Of a stretch of 64,000 nucleotides of DNA, positions 26,774-35,613 are shown piece after piece (position 1 is the first letter of the stretch; each line of letters begins with the position of its first letter). This DNA is from Cognatilysobacter bugurensis. GTDB taxonomy: Bacteria; Pseudomonadota; Gammaproteobacteria; Xanthomonadales; Xanthomonadaceae. The notes under the pieces are model-generated. The model was not told where the DNA came from, searched no databases, and saw only the letters and a list, made by a program, of their open reading frames with translations. Position numbers and translations under genes: made by a program. The stretch spans positions 204,633-268,632 of the forward strand of contig NZ_BMYD01000001.1 of assembly GCF_014652095.1 (NCBI RefSeq), given 5' to 3'.

Positions 26774-28559
26774 CCTGTTCGGCCGCGCGACGGACACCCA
26801 AGCGACACTGCCGGGTGCACCGGCGCCAGGTCGGGACTTCGCTATCGCGGGTGCCGCTGCGGTGCTGCTGGGCGGGATCGTGTCGCTGCTGCTCGGGCAG
26901 GACCGCAACTGGGACCTGCGCAACTATCACCTGTACAACGCCTACGCCTGGCTCGAAGGCCGGATCGGCTTCGATCTCGCGCCCGCGCAGCTCCAGAGCT
27001 ATTTCACACCGCTGCTCGACGTGCCGTATTTCCTGCTCGTCAGGCATGCAGGCGCGGAATGGGCTGGACTCGCACTCGGTGCATGGCATGGCCTGAATTT
27101 CGTGCTTGTGGCTTTGGTGGCGGTGCGGCTGCTCGGCCACGAAACGCGTCCGCAGCGCGTCGCGCTCTGGATTGCGCTCGCGGGATGCACGAGCGCGGCG
27201 TTTCTGTCCGAGCTGGGCAACACGATGGGCGACAACACCACGGCGGTGTTCGTCCTTGTGGCGTTGCTTTTATGCTGGCCTGTGCATGCCCGGCCGGTGC
27301 GCGACGGCTGGTTATTGGTCGCCGGCGTGTGTCTTGGCACTGCCGTGGCGCTCAAGCTGACCAATGCGATCTACGCGGTCGGTCTGGGCGCCGCACTGCT
27401 CGCGCAGCCCGCGCGCCATCGACCCGTGCGCTCATTCGTGTTGCTGAGCGCGAGCGCATCAGCGGCGTTCCTTGTCGTGGCTGGGTCGTGGCACTGGGCG
27501 CTGTGGTCTGCCTTCGGCAACCCATTGTTCCCGCAGTTCAACGCTTGGTTCGGCGCGCCGCTCGCGCAGTCGATCGGCGTCGCGGACGCGCAGTGGGGTC
27601 CGCGCCACCTCGGGGAGCTGCTGACGTGGCCCTTGGTGTTCACGATCGATCCGGTGCGCGTCGGTACCAGTCCACTGCCTCAGGCGATCTGGGCCGCGCT
27701 CTACGTCGCCGCCGCAGCCGTTCTCGTGCGCATGCTCGCGGGGGCGCGTGGAGCAAGGGGCCGGTGGCGAGCTGCATCCGATGAAACTCGCTTCATCTTT
27801 GTGTTCTTCATCGTGAGCTTCATTGCCTGGATGCTGGTGTTCAACATCCACCGATATCTGGTGGTGCTGGAGTTGCTTGCGCCGTTGTTGCTGTGGTGCA
27901 TGCTCCGCCCTCGCTGGCCCCGTTTGGCCCGGTGGGCCGTGATGCTCACGGCGGCCGTGTCGCTGCTGGGATGGAACACCTGGGGCCATGCGCCTTGGAG
28001 CGAGCGCGACTTCACTGTCCAGCAGCCTGATGTCTCGGCGGTGCCTACCTCGGCCACCGTGCTGCTTGTGGGCGGAGAGCCGTTGGCATGGATGGTTCCA
28101 TTCCTCCCCGAGCAATGGCGATACGTCGCAGCCGCGTCGAACTTCCCGGAGTCCTCCGCGTATCGGCGCCGCGTGCTTGCGTTGATGCGGGCGAGCGGCG
28201 GCCACGGCTTCGCGATCCTGCCGGCGCACATCGATCGCCAGGCTGCGCATGCAACGCGGATTGACGCGACGGCGCGGCGTTTGGGCTTGGACAGTTGTCA
28301 GGAGCTGGGCTGGGTGGCAGCACGCGTCAAGCGGGTCAGCGTCGCGCGCGACGCTGCCGGACGCTGCCGCCTAGCGGCGAACCGGCCTGGTTCGAGTGAG
28401 TCGCTTGCGCTCGATCAAGCCACAGCTGCCCAGGCCGTCCAGTCCTTGCGCGCCTACGGACTGGAGCTTGATGCCGAGTCCTGTCGCTTCATGGACGCCC
28501 GGATCGGGGCCGAGGCGCGGCCCTATCAGTGGTGCCGCGTGAGCGTCGTGCGCGGCTAG
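26763..28559 (+). CDS. Polytopic membrane protein, glycosyltransferase-like, function unknown
   Basis: A 598-residue protein with about ten hydrophobic segments. The first loop contains DRNWDLRNYHLYNAYAW, a pattern seen in uncharacterised GT-C-type proteins, with the acidic residue where such enzymes have their catalytic Asp. A soluble C-terminal third holds several cysteines. It overlaps the GT2 gene by 11 bp; the start could also be the GTG one codon upstream. Its stop shares the palindrome CTAG with the converging maf gene. I cannot name its substrate; a role with the two preceding genes in building a surface glycan or modifying a lipid is inferred. Confidence 0.75.
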   Translation: MGTDLFGRATDTQATLPGAPAPGRDFAIAGAAAVLLGGIVSLLLGQDRNWDLRNYHLYNAYAWLEGRIGFDLAPAQLQSYFTPLLDVPYFLLVRHAGAEWAGLALGAWHGLNFVLVALVAVRLLGHETRPQRVALWIALAGCTSAAFLSELGNTMGDNTTAVFVLVALLLCWPVHARPVRDGWLLVAGVCLGTAVALKLTNAIYAVGLGAALLAQPARHRPVRSFVLLSASASAAFLVVAGSWHWALWSAFGNPLFPQFNAWFGAPLAQSIGVADAQWGPRHLGELLTWPLVFTIDPVRVGTSPLPQAIWAALYVAAAAVLVRMLAGARGARGRWRAASDETRFIFVFFIVSFIAWMLVFNIHRYLVVLELLAPLLLWCMLRPRWPRLARWAVMLTAAVSLLGWNTWGHAPWSERDFTVQQPDVSAVPTSATVLLVGGEPLAWMVPFLPEQWRYVAAASNFPESSAYRRRVLALMRASGGHGFAILPAHIDRQAAHATRIDATARRLGLDSCQELGWVAARVKRVSVARDAAGRCRLAANRPGSSESLALDQATAAQAVQSLRAYGLELDAESCRFMDARIGAEARPYQWCRVSVVRG

Positions 28560-29131
28560 GGCAGCCGAAATCCGGCCTCGCGCAGCAACCGTGCGGTCGC
28601 AATCAGCGGCAGCCCGATCAGCGCCGTCGGGTCGACGGTTTCAATCGCGTCGAACAGCGTGATGCCCAATCCCTCGGATTTGAAGCTACCGGCGCAGTCG
28701 AGCGGTTGCTCGGCTTCGACGTAGCGCGCGATCTCGTCGCCGTCGAGCGTGCGGAAGCGCACGAGCGTGCGGTCGCACGCTGCGTGGCACCGGCCGTCCG
28801 GGTGGCGGAGGGATAGCGCGGTATGGAACACCACGGCGCGGCCCGACATCGCCGCAAGCTGCGCGTGTGCATTCGCGCGGTCACCGGGCTTGCCGAGCGG
28901 ACGTCCGTCGAGTTCCGCGACCTGGTCCGAGCCGAGCACCCAGGCGTCGCGGGACCGGATCACGGCCCCGGCCTTGGCGTCGGCAAGGCGCACGGCCAGC
29001 GCCTGCGGCGCCTCCCCGGGGCGGGGCGTTTCATCCACATCCGGTTGCGCGACGTCGAACGGCACGCGCAGGCGTTCGAGCAGTTCGCGCCGGTATCGCG
29101 AGGTGGACGCGAGGACGAGAGGGCGGGTCAT
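28556..29131 (-). CDS. Maf-family nucleotide pyrophosphatase (YceF type)
   Basis: A 191-residue enzyme that cleaves nucleoside triphosphates; the YceF subfamily acts on modified pyrimidine or 7-methyl-GTP type substrates. It has the start MTRPLVLASTSRYRRELL, the DVDETPRPGE motif, the GSDQVAELDG block with the catalytic Asp, and FKSEGLGITLFD. It sits beside yceD-rpmF, as yceF does in E. coli, but on the opposite strand. Its ATG overlaps the stop of the small membrane protein gene upstream (ATGA). At its 3' end it overlaps the converging membrane protein gene by four bases. Confidence 0.92.
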   Translation of the reverse strand: MTRPLVLASTSRYRRELLERLRVPFDVAQPDVDETPRPGEAPQALAVRLADAKAGAVIRSRDAWVLGSDQVAELDGRPLGKPGDRANAHAQLAAMSGRAVVFHTALSLRHPDGRCHAACDRTLVRFRTLDGDEIARYVEAEQPLDCAGSFKSEGLGITLFDAIETVDPTALIGLPLIATARLLREAGFRLP

Positions 29132-29505
29132 GCCATCGGTGCGCGGGCGCGCTCGATCCGTTCGAGCTGATGCTCGATCCGCGAGCGCGCGGTTTCGATC
29201 GACGCGCGCACCTCGGCCAGCTGGTCCAAACTCGCGGTCGGCGCGTGGTCGCGCAGCCACAGGCGTTGACGCAGCATTTCGCGCATGGCCTCGCCGACCG
29301 GGTCGGCGCCGTCTTCGCCCGCGACCGCTTCAATTTCAGCGCGCGCCACGCGCAGGCGTGACTCGAGCGCATCCGCCGCGTCGAGTACATCGCGCATGAT
29401 GCGTTGGCGCGGCGTCGGCTCGCGGCGGCGTTGCGCGAGTCGCACGATTACGAAGACGGCCGCTGCGAGCGCGACGAGAATCAGGACGGCGAGGCTGGCA
29501 GTCAC
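29128..29505 (-). CDS. Small single-pass membrane protein, unknown function
   Basis: A 125-residue protein with one N-terminal membrane helix (VTASLAVLILVALAAAVFVIVRL) followed by a basic RRREPTPRQR segment and a long helical, coiled-coil-like cytoplasmic part. I chose the GTG at 29505 because the hydrophobic helix then begins almost at once; the frame is open further upstream. Its stop overlaps the maf start by four bases, so the two are probably coupled. It matches no family I recognise. Confidence 0.7.
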   Translation of the reverse strand: MTASLAVLILVALAAAVFVIVRLAQRRREPTPRQRIMRDVLDAADALESRLRVARAEIEAVAGEDGADPVGEAMREMLRQRLWLRDHAPTASLDQLAEVRASIETARSRIEHQLERIERARAPMA

Positions 29506-29640
29506 GGCGCGGTACGGCTCGGGGCGGCGGTGCAGTCTGACGCGCGCGCTACACCGTCGCAAACCCGGGCGCGGCGGGCCCGGCAGCGTCTACACACGGA
29601 TTTGACAGGGGCCCACGGCGTCACTACCATTCCCCGGCTT

Positions 29641-30162
29641 ATGTCAGCGAACCTGCCCGAGATGTTGGACGCTTGGCGCATGGTCGCAGCGCGACGTGGC
29701 GTCGAAGGACGCCTGCCGCTGTCGGCACTTAAGCGCCTGGGCGAGAGTCTGGTCGACGATGAAGGCGAGGTCCGCTTTTCGATCGAGTTCCGCCACGACG
29801 CGCTCAAGGTGCCGTATGCCGAACTGCGCATCGAGACCGAACTGCCGCTGCAGTGCCAGCGCACGCTGGAGCGGTTCGTGCTGCCGGTCAGCATCGAGCA
29901 GCGGCTGGGCCTGATCCGCAGCGAAGCCGAAGAGGCCGCGCTGCCACCGGGCTACGAGCCGCTGTTGATGCCGGAGGACGGCATGCTGCGCGCAGCGGAG
30001 CTGGTCGAGGACGAGCTGATCCTCGCGGTGCCGGTGGTGCCGGTGCGGCCTGACAGCGAGCCAGTCGAGCGCGAGTGGACTGACGGGCAGGCTGCTCCGG
30101 ATGAGCCGGAACGTCCCAATCCGTTCGCCGCGCTGGCCTCGCTCAAAAAGAATCCGAAGTAA
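29641..30162 (+). CDS. YceD/DUF177 family protein
   Basis: A 173-residue protein that lies upstream of rpmF in a large range of bacteria and is implicated in 23S rRNA or large-subunit maturation. The CQRTLERFVLPV segment and the acidic AELVEDELILAVPVVP block near the end are characteristic, although the usual second cysteine of the C-x-R-C pattern is not evident. The ATG at 29641 opens at the expected family start. rpmF follows after 39 bp. Confidence 0.9.
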   Translation: MSANLPEMLDAWRMVAARRGVEGRLPLSALKRLGESLVDDEGEVRFSIEFRHDALKVPYAELRIETELPLQCQRTLERFVLPVSIEQRLGLIRSEAEEAALPPGYEPLLMPEDGMLRAAELVEDELILAVPVVPVRPDSEPVEREWTDGQAAPDEPERPNPFAALASLKKNPK

Positions 30163-30201
30163 GTTTTACCTGCCTTTTCGACGTTTTCTTGGAGTAATCC
30201 C

Positions 30202-30396
30202 ATGGCTGTCCAGAAGTCCCGCGTTTCTCCGTCCAAGCGCGGTATGCGTCGCGCGCACGATGCGCTGTGCCCCAAGCAGCTGGCGACCGACCCCACGAGC
30301 GGCGAGACGCATCTTCGCCACCACGTGACGGCTGACGGCTACTACCGTGGCAAGAAGGTCATCAGCACCACGACCAAGGTCGCCGACGAAGAATAA
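30202..30396 (+). CDS. rpmF: 50S ribosomal protein L32
   Basis: A basic 64-residue ribosomal protein with the canonical [22 protein letters not shown] start and GYYRGKKVI near the end. It has only one cysteine, so it is the zinc-independent form. A TTGGAG site lies 7 bp before the ATG. In E. coli, plsX lies between rpmF and fabH; here it is missing and the next gene is fabH after 207 bp. Confidence 0.97.
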   Translation: MAVQKSRVSPSKRGMRRAHDALCPKQLATDPTSGETHLRHHVTADGYYRGKKVISTTTKVADEE

Positions 30397-30488
30397 GCAG
30401 CGGGTCGCGCGTATGCGCGGACCACGTGCTTCGGGGCCTGGCACCGCCCCGGCCCCGACCGGGCCGGCTGGTCCGATGTATCGAACAA

Positions 30489-30517
30489 ATGCGACCCGCA
30501 GGGTCGCATCTGTCTTT
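30489..30517 (+). terminator. Hairpin between rpmF and fabH
   Basis: A perfect 9-bp stem (ATGCGACCC, 30489-30497) with a GCA loop pairs with 30501-30509 and is followed by CTGTCTTT. The tail is only partly T-rich. It could partly terminate rpmF transcription before fabH. Confidence 0.5.
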
Positions 30518-30603
30518 GGGGCTCGCGCGTTCATGCATGAGCGCGGCTGCCTGCATGGCGCAGCGGCAGACCGGGGCGCTGGTCGACAAGGGGGCGAGGT
30601 CGG

Positions 30604-31584
30604 ATGACCCAGCAGGTTTACGCACGCATTGCCGGCACCGGCAGTTACCTCCCGGAAAAAGTGCTCACGAACGCCGATCTCGCGCAGTTCGTCGACACGA
30701 GCGACGAATGGATCGCCGCGCGCACGGGCATTCGCGAACGTCATGTTGCCGCCGAGGGCGAGACGACCTGCGACCTCGCATTCCACGCGGCGTCGCGTGC
30801 GCTTGAGGCGGCCGGCATGCGCGCCGACGAGCTCGACCTCATCGTGCTCGGCACCACCACGCCCGACATCATTTTCCCGTCGACCGCGTGCCTGTTGCAG
30901 CATCGCCTCGGCGCAACCGGTTGCCCTGCGTTCGACGTGAATGCAGCGTGCTCGGGCTTCGTCTACGCGCTCACGATCGCCGACAAGTTCATTCGTTCTG
31001 GCGCGGCCAAGACCGCGCTCGTCGTCGGCGCGGAGACGCTCACGCGCATGCTCGACTGGTCGGACCGCTCGACGTGCGTTGTATTCGGCGACGGCGCCGG
31101 CGCGGTCGTCCTGAAGGCCGACAGTGAAACCGGCATCCTCAGCACGCACCTGCATGCGGACGGCAGCAAGAAGGAGCTGCTCTACAACCCGGTCGGTGTC
31201 TCCGTGGGCTTCAAGCCCGAGGAACATAACGCTGGCGTCAAGGTGCTGATGACCGGCAACGAGGTCTTCAAGTACGCGGTTAAGGCGCTCGACTCCGTCG
31301 TTGAGGAAACGCTCGAGGCGAACGGCCTTGATCGCCACGAGATCGATTGGTTGATTCCCCACCAAGCGAACCTGCGCATCATCGAGGCGACCGCCAAGCG
31401 GCTGGACATGCCGATGGAGCGGGTTGTGGTCACCGTCGACAAGCACGGCAACACGTCGTCGGGCTCGGTGCCGCTTGCCCTTGACGAAGCCGTGCGCTCG
31501 GGGCGCGTCCAGCGCGGTCACCTGCTGTTGCTCGAGGCATTCGGCGGCGGGTTTACCTGGGGCTCGGCGCTCGTGCGCTATTGA
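30604..31584 (+). CDS. fabH: Beta-ketoacyl-ACP synthase III
   Basis: FabH starts fatty-acid synthesis by condensing an acyl-CoA with malonyl-ACP. The catalytic triad is Cys116 (NAACSGF), His253 (IPHQAN) and Asn283 (KHGNTSSGS). The 326-residue length is standard. It is the first gene of the fab cluster, 207 bp after rpmF. A strong terminator follows it before fabD, so fabH and fabD may have partly separate transcripts. Confidence 0.97.
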   Translation: MTQQVYARIAGTGSYLPEKVLTNADLAQFVDTSDEWIAARTGIRERHVAAEGETTCDLAFHAASRALEAAGMRADELDLIVLGTTTPDIIFPSTACLLQHRLGATGCPAFDVNAACSGFVYALTIADKFIRSGAAKTALVVGAETLTRMLDWSDRSTCVVFGDGAGAVVLKADSETGILSTHLHADGSKKELLYNPVGVSVGFKPEEHNAGVKVLMTGNEVFKYAVKALDSVVEETLEANGLDRHEIDWLIPHQANLRIIEATAKRLDMPMERVVVTVDKHGNTSSGSVPLALDEAVRSGRVQRGHLLLLEAFGGGFTWGSALVRY

Positions 31585-31607
31585 GTGCACTTCAAGCACG
31601 ATTTGGC

Positions 31608-31631
31608 GACGCCCCCGAAAGGGGGCGTTTT
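31608..31631 (+). terminator. Intrinsic terminator between fabH and fabD
   Basis: The arms ACGCCCCC (31609-31616) and GGGGGCGT (31621-31628) enclose a GAAA loop and are followed by TTT. It sits 25 bp past the fabH stop, inside what is usually one operon. Confidence 0.8.
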
Positions 31632-31765
31632 CATGTGCGAGGACGGCGAATCGAATCCGGAAGCACGCGCGTGCGCGACGCGGTTGAAGCGGACTGTACG
31701 CGTCAGTACAGACGGCGCCGGGGGATCGCCCGTATCATGCCGCGTCCTTCGCACCGGGTGCCTGC

Positions 31766-32728
31766 GTGACCGCCACTGTCGCCATCGATCCGCAACTCGC
31801 GTTTGTCTTCCCGGGGCAGGGGTCGCAGTCCGTCGGGATGCTTGCGGATCTGGCCGGACACAATGCGCTCATCGAGCAGACGTTTTCCGAAGCCAGCGAA
31901 GGCGCCGACGTCGATCTGTGGGCGCTGAGCCAGCAGGGTCCCGAAGCGCAGCTCAACACCACTGAATTCACGCAGCCGGCGCTGCTTGCCGCGGGCGTCG
32001 CCACGTGGCGGCTGTGGTGCGCCGGCGAGCGCGCCCGTCCGGCGATGCTCGCTGGCCACAGTCTCGGCGAATACAGCGCACTCGTCGCCGCCGGCGTGCT
32101 GTCGCTCGCCGATGCCGCGCGCCTCGTTCGCCTGCGCGGTCGACTGATGCAGGACGCCGCGCCCGCTCGCACAGGTGCGATGGCCGCGGTGCTCGGCGCC
32201 GACGACGCACTCGTGCAGGACGTCTGCGCCTCTGTTTCGGGCGACCATGTCGTCGTGCCGGCCAATTTCAATTCGCCGGGCCAGATTGTGATCGGCGGAC
32301 ACACCGACGCAGTCGATGCTGCGCTCGCGCAACTTGCCGAGCGCGGCGTGCGGAAGACCGTGAAGCTTGCTGTCAGCGTCCCGTCGCACACGCCGCTGAT
32401 GCGCGAAGCGGCAAACCGGCTCGCGGAAGCGATGGCAGAACTTACGTGGCACGCTCCCGCGCTGCCGGTCGTGCAGAACGTCGACGCGGAAGTGCACGAG
32501 GGTGCGGAATCGATTCGCGATGCGCTCGTCCGACAGCTCTACTTGCCGGTGCGTTGGACGGAATGCGTCCAAGCGCTCGCGCAACGCGGTGCGATCCGCA
32601 TCGGCGAGTGCGGTCCCGGCAAGGTGCTCACTGGGCTGGTCAAGCGTATCGACAAGACGATCGATGCGCGCGCCCTAGGCACGCAAGCGGAGTTCGACGC
32701 CGCGGCAACCGAGTGGTCGACGCGCTGA
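31766..32728 (+). CDS. fabD: Malonyl-CoA:ACP transacylase
   Basis: FabD charges acyl carrier protein with malonate. The oxyanion GQGSQ motif is at 18-22, the nucleophile is Ser99 in AGHSLGEYSAL, and the partner His208 lies in VPSHTPLM. It has 320 residues and a GTG start at 31766. It is separated from fabH by a terminator, so it probably has its own promoter in the 31632-31765 gap. fabG follows after 61 bp with a strong ribosome site. Confidence 0.96.
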   Translation: MTATVAIDPQLAFVFPGQGSQSVGMLADLAGHNALIEQTFSEASEGADVDLWALSQQGPEAQLNTTEFTQPALLAAGVATWRLWCAGERARPAMLAGHSLGEYSALVAAGVLSLADAARLVRLRGRLMQDAAPARTGAMAAVLGADDALVQDVCASVSGDHVVVPANFNSPGQIVIGGHTDAVDAALAQLAERGVRKTVKLAVSVPSHTPLMREAANRLAEAMAELTWHAPALPVVQNVDAEVHEGAESIRDALVRQLYLPVRWTECVQALAQRGAIRIGECGPGKVLTGLVKRIDKTIDARALGTQAEFDAAATEWSTR

Positions 32729-32789
32729 AGCCCACGCATTCGATGAAACGGCGGCCATCGCAAGGTCGCAACGAAGGAGAAGGACGAGC

Positions 32790-33533
32790 ATGACCCAGAC
32801 GCTGCAGGGCGAAATCGCCCTCGTCACCGGCGCGAGCCGCGGCATCGGCGCCGCGATTGCGGACGAGCTCGCCGCGCAGGGCGCGACCGTAATCGGCACC
32901 GCGACGAGCGAGAACGGCGCGAACGCCATCGGCGAGCGCCTCTCGACCCATGGCGGCCACGGCCGCGTGCTCGACGTGTCGGACGCGGCGTCGATCGAAT
33001 CTCTGCTCGACTCGATCGCGAAGGAGATCGGTCCGATCTCCGTGCTGGTGAACAACGCCGGCATCACGCGTGACAACCTGCTGATGCGCATGAAGGACGA
33101 GGACTGGCAGGCAATCATCGATACCAACCTCACCAGCGTGTTCCGCACCAGCAAGGCGGTGATGCGCTCGATGATGAAGGCGCGTAAAGGCCGCATCATC
33201 AACATCGCGTCCGTCATCGGCGTGACAGGCAACGCGGGGCAGGCAAACTACGCAGCGGCGAAAGCCGGCATCATCGCCTTCAGCAAGTCGCTCGCGAAGG
33301 AGATCGGCTCGCGCGGCGTGACGGTGAACGTGGTCGCACCCGGCTTCATCGACACCGACATGACGCGCTCGCTGCCCGACGATGCGAAGAATGCGATGCT
33401 CGGGCAGATCGCGCTTGGCCGCTTCGGCGAGCCGGCGGACATCGCGCGCGCGGTCGCGTTTCTTGCGGGGCCCTCGGCGGCGTACATCACCGGCGAGACG
33501 CTGCACGTCAACGGCGGGATGTACATGCCGTAA
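32790..33533 (+). CDS. fabG: 3-oxoacyl-ACP reductase
   Basis: FabG is the NADPH-dependent reductase of fatty-acid elongation. It is a short-chain dehydrogenase with TGASRGIG at 13-20, NNAG at 88-91 and the catalytic Ser141, Tyr154 and Lys158. It has 247 residues. An AAGGAGAAGGA site precedes the start. Two hairpins separate it from acpP, which could adjust the much higher output needed for acyl carrier protein. Confidence 0.97.
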   Translation: MTQTLQGEIALVTGASRGIGAAIADELAAQGATVIGTATSENGANAIGERLSTHGGHGRVLDVSDAASIESLLDSIAKEIGPISVLVNNAGITRDNLLMRMKDEDWQAIIDTNLTSVFRTSKAVMRSMMKARKGRIINIASVIGVTGNAGQANYAAAKAGIIAFSKSLAKEIGSRGVTVNVVAPGFIDTDMTRSLPDDAKNAMLGQIALGRFGEPADIARAVAFLAGPSAAYITGETLHVNGGMYMP

Positions 33534-33541
33534 CCGAATCC

Positions 33542-33606
33542 GGCGCGCGCATGCTCGAGTCAAGCATGCTCGCGCCGCACCCCGGATGTTCTTGCGAACG
33601 TCCGGC
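33542..33606 (+). other. Pair of hairpins in the fabG-acpP gap
   Basis: The first hairpin has 14-nt arms with one mismatch (GGCGCGCGCATGCT, 33542-33555, with 33563-33576) and a 7-nt loop. The second (CCGGATGTTC/GAACGTCCGG, 33583-33606) has one G-T pair and a TTGC loop. Neither has a T-run. They could stabilise or process the acpP message or attenuate read-through from fabG. Confidence 0.55.
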
Positions 33607-33657
33607 TTCCATTAGACTATTCCGTCGAACATTCCCGTCCGGGAGGAGAGAAAATCC

Positions 33658-33897
33658 ATGAGCAGCATCGAAGAGCGCGTCAAGAAGATCGTGGTCGAAC
33701 AGCTGGGCGTGAAGGAAGAAGACGTCACCAACAACGCTTCGTTCGTCGACGACCTCGGCGCCGACTCGCTCGACACCGTCGAACTCGTGATGGCGTTGGA
33801 AGAAGAGTTCGAGTGCGAGATTCCGGACGAAGAAGCCGAGAAGATCACCTCGGTGCAGCAGGCGATCGATTACGTCAAGGCGCACGTCAAGTCGTAA
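33658..33897 (+). CDS. acpP: Acyl carrier protein
   Basis: A 79-residue acidic protein that carries growing acyl chains. The phosphopantetheine site is Ser37 in [10 protein letters not shown]. The start is preceded by GGGAGGAG. It lies between fabG and fabF as in E. coli. A hairpin follows the gene, and two precede it. Confidence 0.98.
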   Translation: MSSIEERVKKIVVEQLGVKEEDVTNNASFVDDLGADSLDTVELVMALEEEFECEIPDEEAEKITSVQQAIDYVKAHVKS

Positions 33898-33954
33898 TCC
33901 GCCGAGCACGCGGCGTTCCGGGCGACGATGCATTCGCGCTCGTGACCGTTTGAC

Positions 33955-33975
33955 CGGGGCCGCATTGCGGCCCCG
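33955..33975 (+). terminator. Hairpin after acpP
   Basis: A perfect 9-bp stem (CGGGGCCGC, 33955-33963) with an ATT loop pairs with 33967-33975. There is no T-run, so it may act as an attenuator or mRNA-stabilising element between acpP and fabF rather than a full terminator. Confidence 0.45.
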
Positions 33976-34131
33976 CGTCGTTGAAGACCCTGGCCATCGC
34001 GCGCCTTGTCGGCTCTGAAACCGGCGCAGCATTTTCCGCGCGTGCGGCGGCTAGCGTCGCCGCGGCGGTGCCAGTCACCCGATCATCTGCCGATCCGGCC
34101 CCGCCGGGGGCATCCGTTGAGGGAGTTCGTC

Positions 34132-35385
34132 ATGTCCCATCGCTCGGCCACTTCGCGCCGCGTCGTCGTCACCGGCCTCGGCCTCGTTTCGCCCCTCGGC
34201 AACGACGTCACGAGCAGCTGGGACGGCATCGTCAACGGCCGTTCGGGCATCGGTCCGATCACCCATTTCGACGCGTCCAACTTCAGCACCCGCATCGCGG
34301 GTGAGGTGCGCGACTTCGACGTCACCCGCTGGGTGAACTCGAAGGATGCGCGGAAGATGGATCCGTTCATCCACTACGGCATCGCCGCATCGCTGATGGC
34401 GTTGCAGGATGCCGGGCTCGAAATCACCGAGTCGAACGCCGAGCGCGTTGGCGCGCTCCTGGGCTCGGGCATCGGCGGCATCCTCGGCATCGAGGAGCAG
34501 ACGGTGAAGTTTGCCGAGGGCGGCCCGCGGAAGATCTCGCCGTTCTATGTGCCGAGCACGATCATCAACATGCTGCCGGGCCAGCTCTCGCTGATCACCG
34601 GCATGAAGGGGCCGAACTTCTCGGCCGTATCGGCGTGCGCGACGTCGAACCACTCGCTTGGCATGGCGATGCGCATGATCCAATACGGCGACGCGGACGT
34701 GATGGTGGCCGGCGGCGCCGAGCGCGGCTCGTCGCCGACGTCGATGGGCGGCTTCTGCTCGATGAAGGCGATGAGCACCCGCAATGACGACCCCGCGCGC
34801 GCATCGCGCCCCTGGGACGAGGGCCGCGATGGCTTCGTGATGGGCGACGGCGCCGGCGTGCTGGTGCTCGAGGAGTACGAATACGCGAAGGCGCGCGGCG
34901 CACGCATCTACTGCGAGCTCGCGGGCTTCGGCGCGACGTCGGACGCGTACCACATGACCGCGCCGAGCGAGACCGGCGAAGGTGCGGCTCGCTGCATGGT
35001 GAACGCGCTGCGGGACGCGGGCGTCGATGCGGGCGACGTCGGCTACGTTAATGCGCACGGCACGTCGACGCCGCTTGGCGACCTTGCCGAAACGATGGCA
35101 ATCAAGGCCGCGCTCGGTGAGCATGCGTACCGCACGATGGTCAGCTCGACCAAATCGATGACCGGTCACCTGCTCGGCGCGGCCGGCGGGGCGGAAGCGG
35201 TGTTCTCCGTGCTCGCGCTGCACACGGGCGTCATCCCGCCCACGATCAACCTCGAGAATCCGAGCGCGGGTTGCGACCTCGACTACGTGCCGAACGTCGC
35301 GCGGGAAGCGAAGGTCGACGTTGCAGTGTCGAACGGCTTCGGTTTCGGCGGCACGAACGGCACGTTGGTGTTCCGCCGCGTCTGA
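34132..35385 (+). CDS. fabF: Beta-ketoacyl-ACP synthase II
   Basis: FabF elongates acyl chains and controls temperature-dependent chain composition in many bacteria. The active site is Cys169 (VSACATSNHS), His309 (NAHGTSTPLGD) and His346 (MTGHLLGAAGG), with Lys341 beside it. From the ATG at 34132, which has a GAGGGAG site, it has 417 residues. The frame is open further upstream through the acpP-fabF gap. pabB follows after 228 bp. Confidence 0.97.
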   Translation: MSHRSATSRRVVVTGLGLVSPLGNDVTSSWDGIVNGRSGIGPITHFDASNFSTRIAGEVRDFDVTRWVNSKDARKMDPFIHYGIAASLMALQDAGLEITESNAERVGALLGSGIGGILGIEEQTVKFAEGGPRKISPFYVPSTIINMLPGQLSLITGMKGPNFSAVSACATSNHSLGMAMRMIQYGDADVMVAGGAERGSSPTSMGGFCSMKAMSTRNDDPARASRPWDEGRDGFVMGDGAGVLVLEEYEYAKARGARIYCELAGFGATSDAYHMTAPSETGEGAARCMVNALRDAGVDAGDVGYVNAHGTSTPLGDLAETMAIKAALGEHAYRTMVSSTKSMTGHLLGAAGGAEAVFSVLALHTGVIPPTINLENPSAGCDLDYVPNVAREAKVDVAVSNGFGFGGTNGTLVFRRV

Positions 35386-35613
35386 GCGGCGCCTGCGTGG
35401 CGGGTAGCCGGGCCAGCAATGTCCCGGCCGGCGCTGCGGGTCGACGCAGCCACTGCGATCGACGTGGCCCGCGTCCAGGGCCCACGCGCCACGATGCGTA
35501 ACCTCGCGGCTTGAGAAGAGTCACGCTGCACTCGCCTTTTCGCGCCGCCTGACGGGCGGTTCGCCGCGATCGGCAATCGAGCGTTACCGCCGCGCGTGTA
35601 CGACAATGCCGGC

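Noticed and set aside
33592..33612. Promoter TTGCGA/TAGACT for acpP
   Set aside because: The spacing is only 15 bp and the -35 lies inside a hairpin; too weak to list as a feature.
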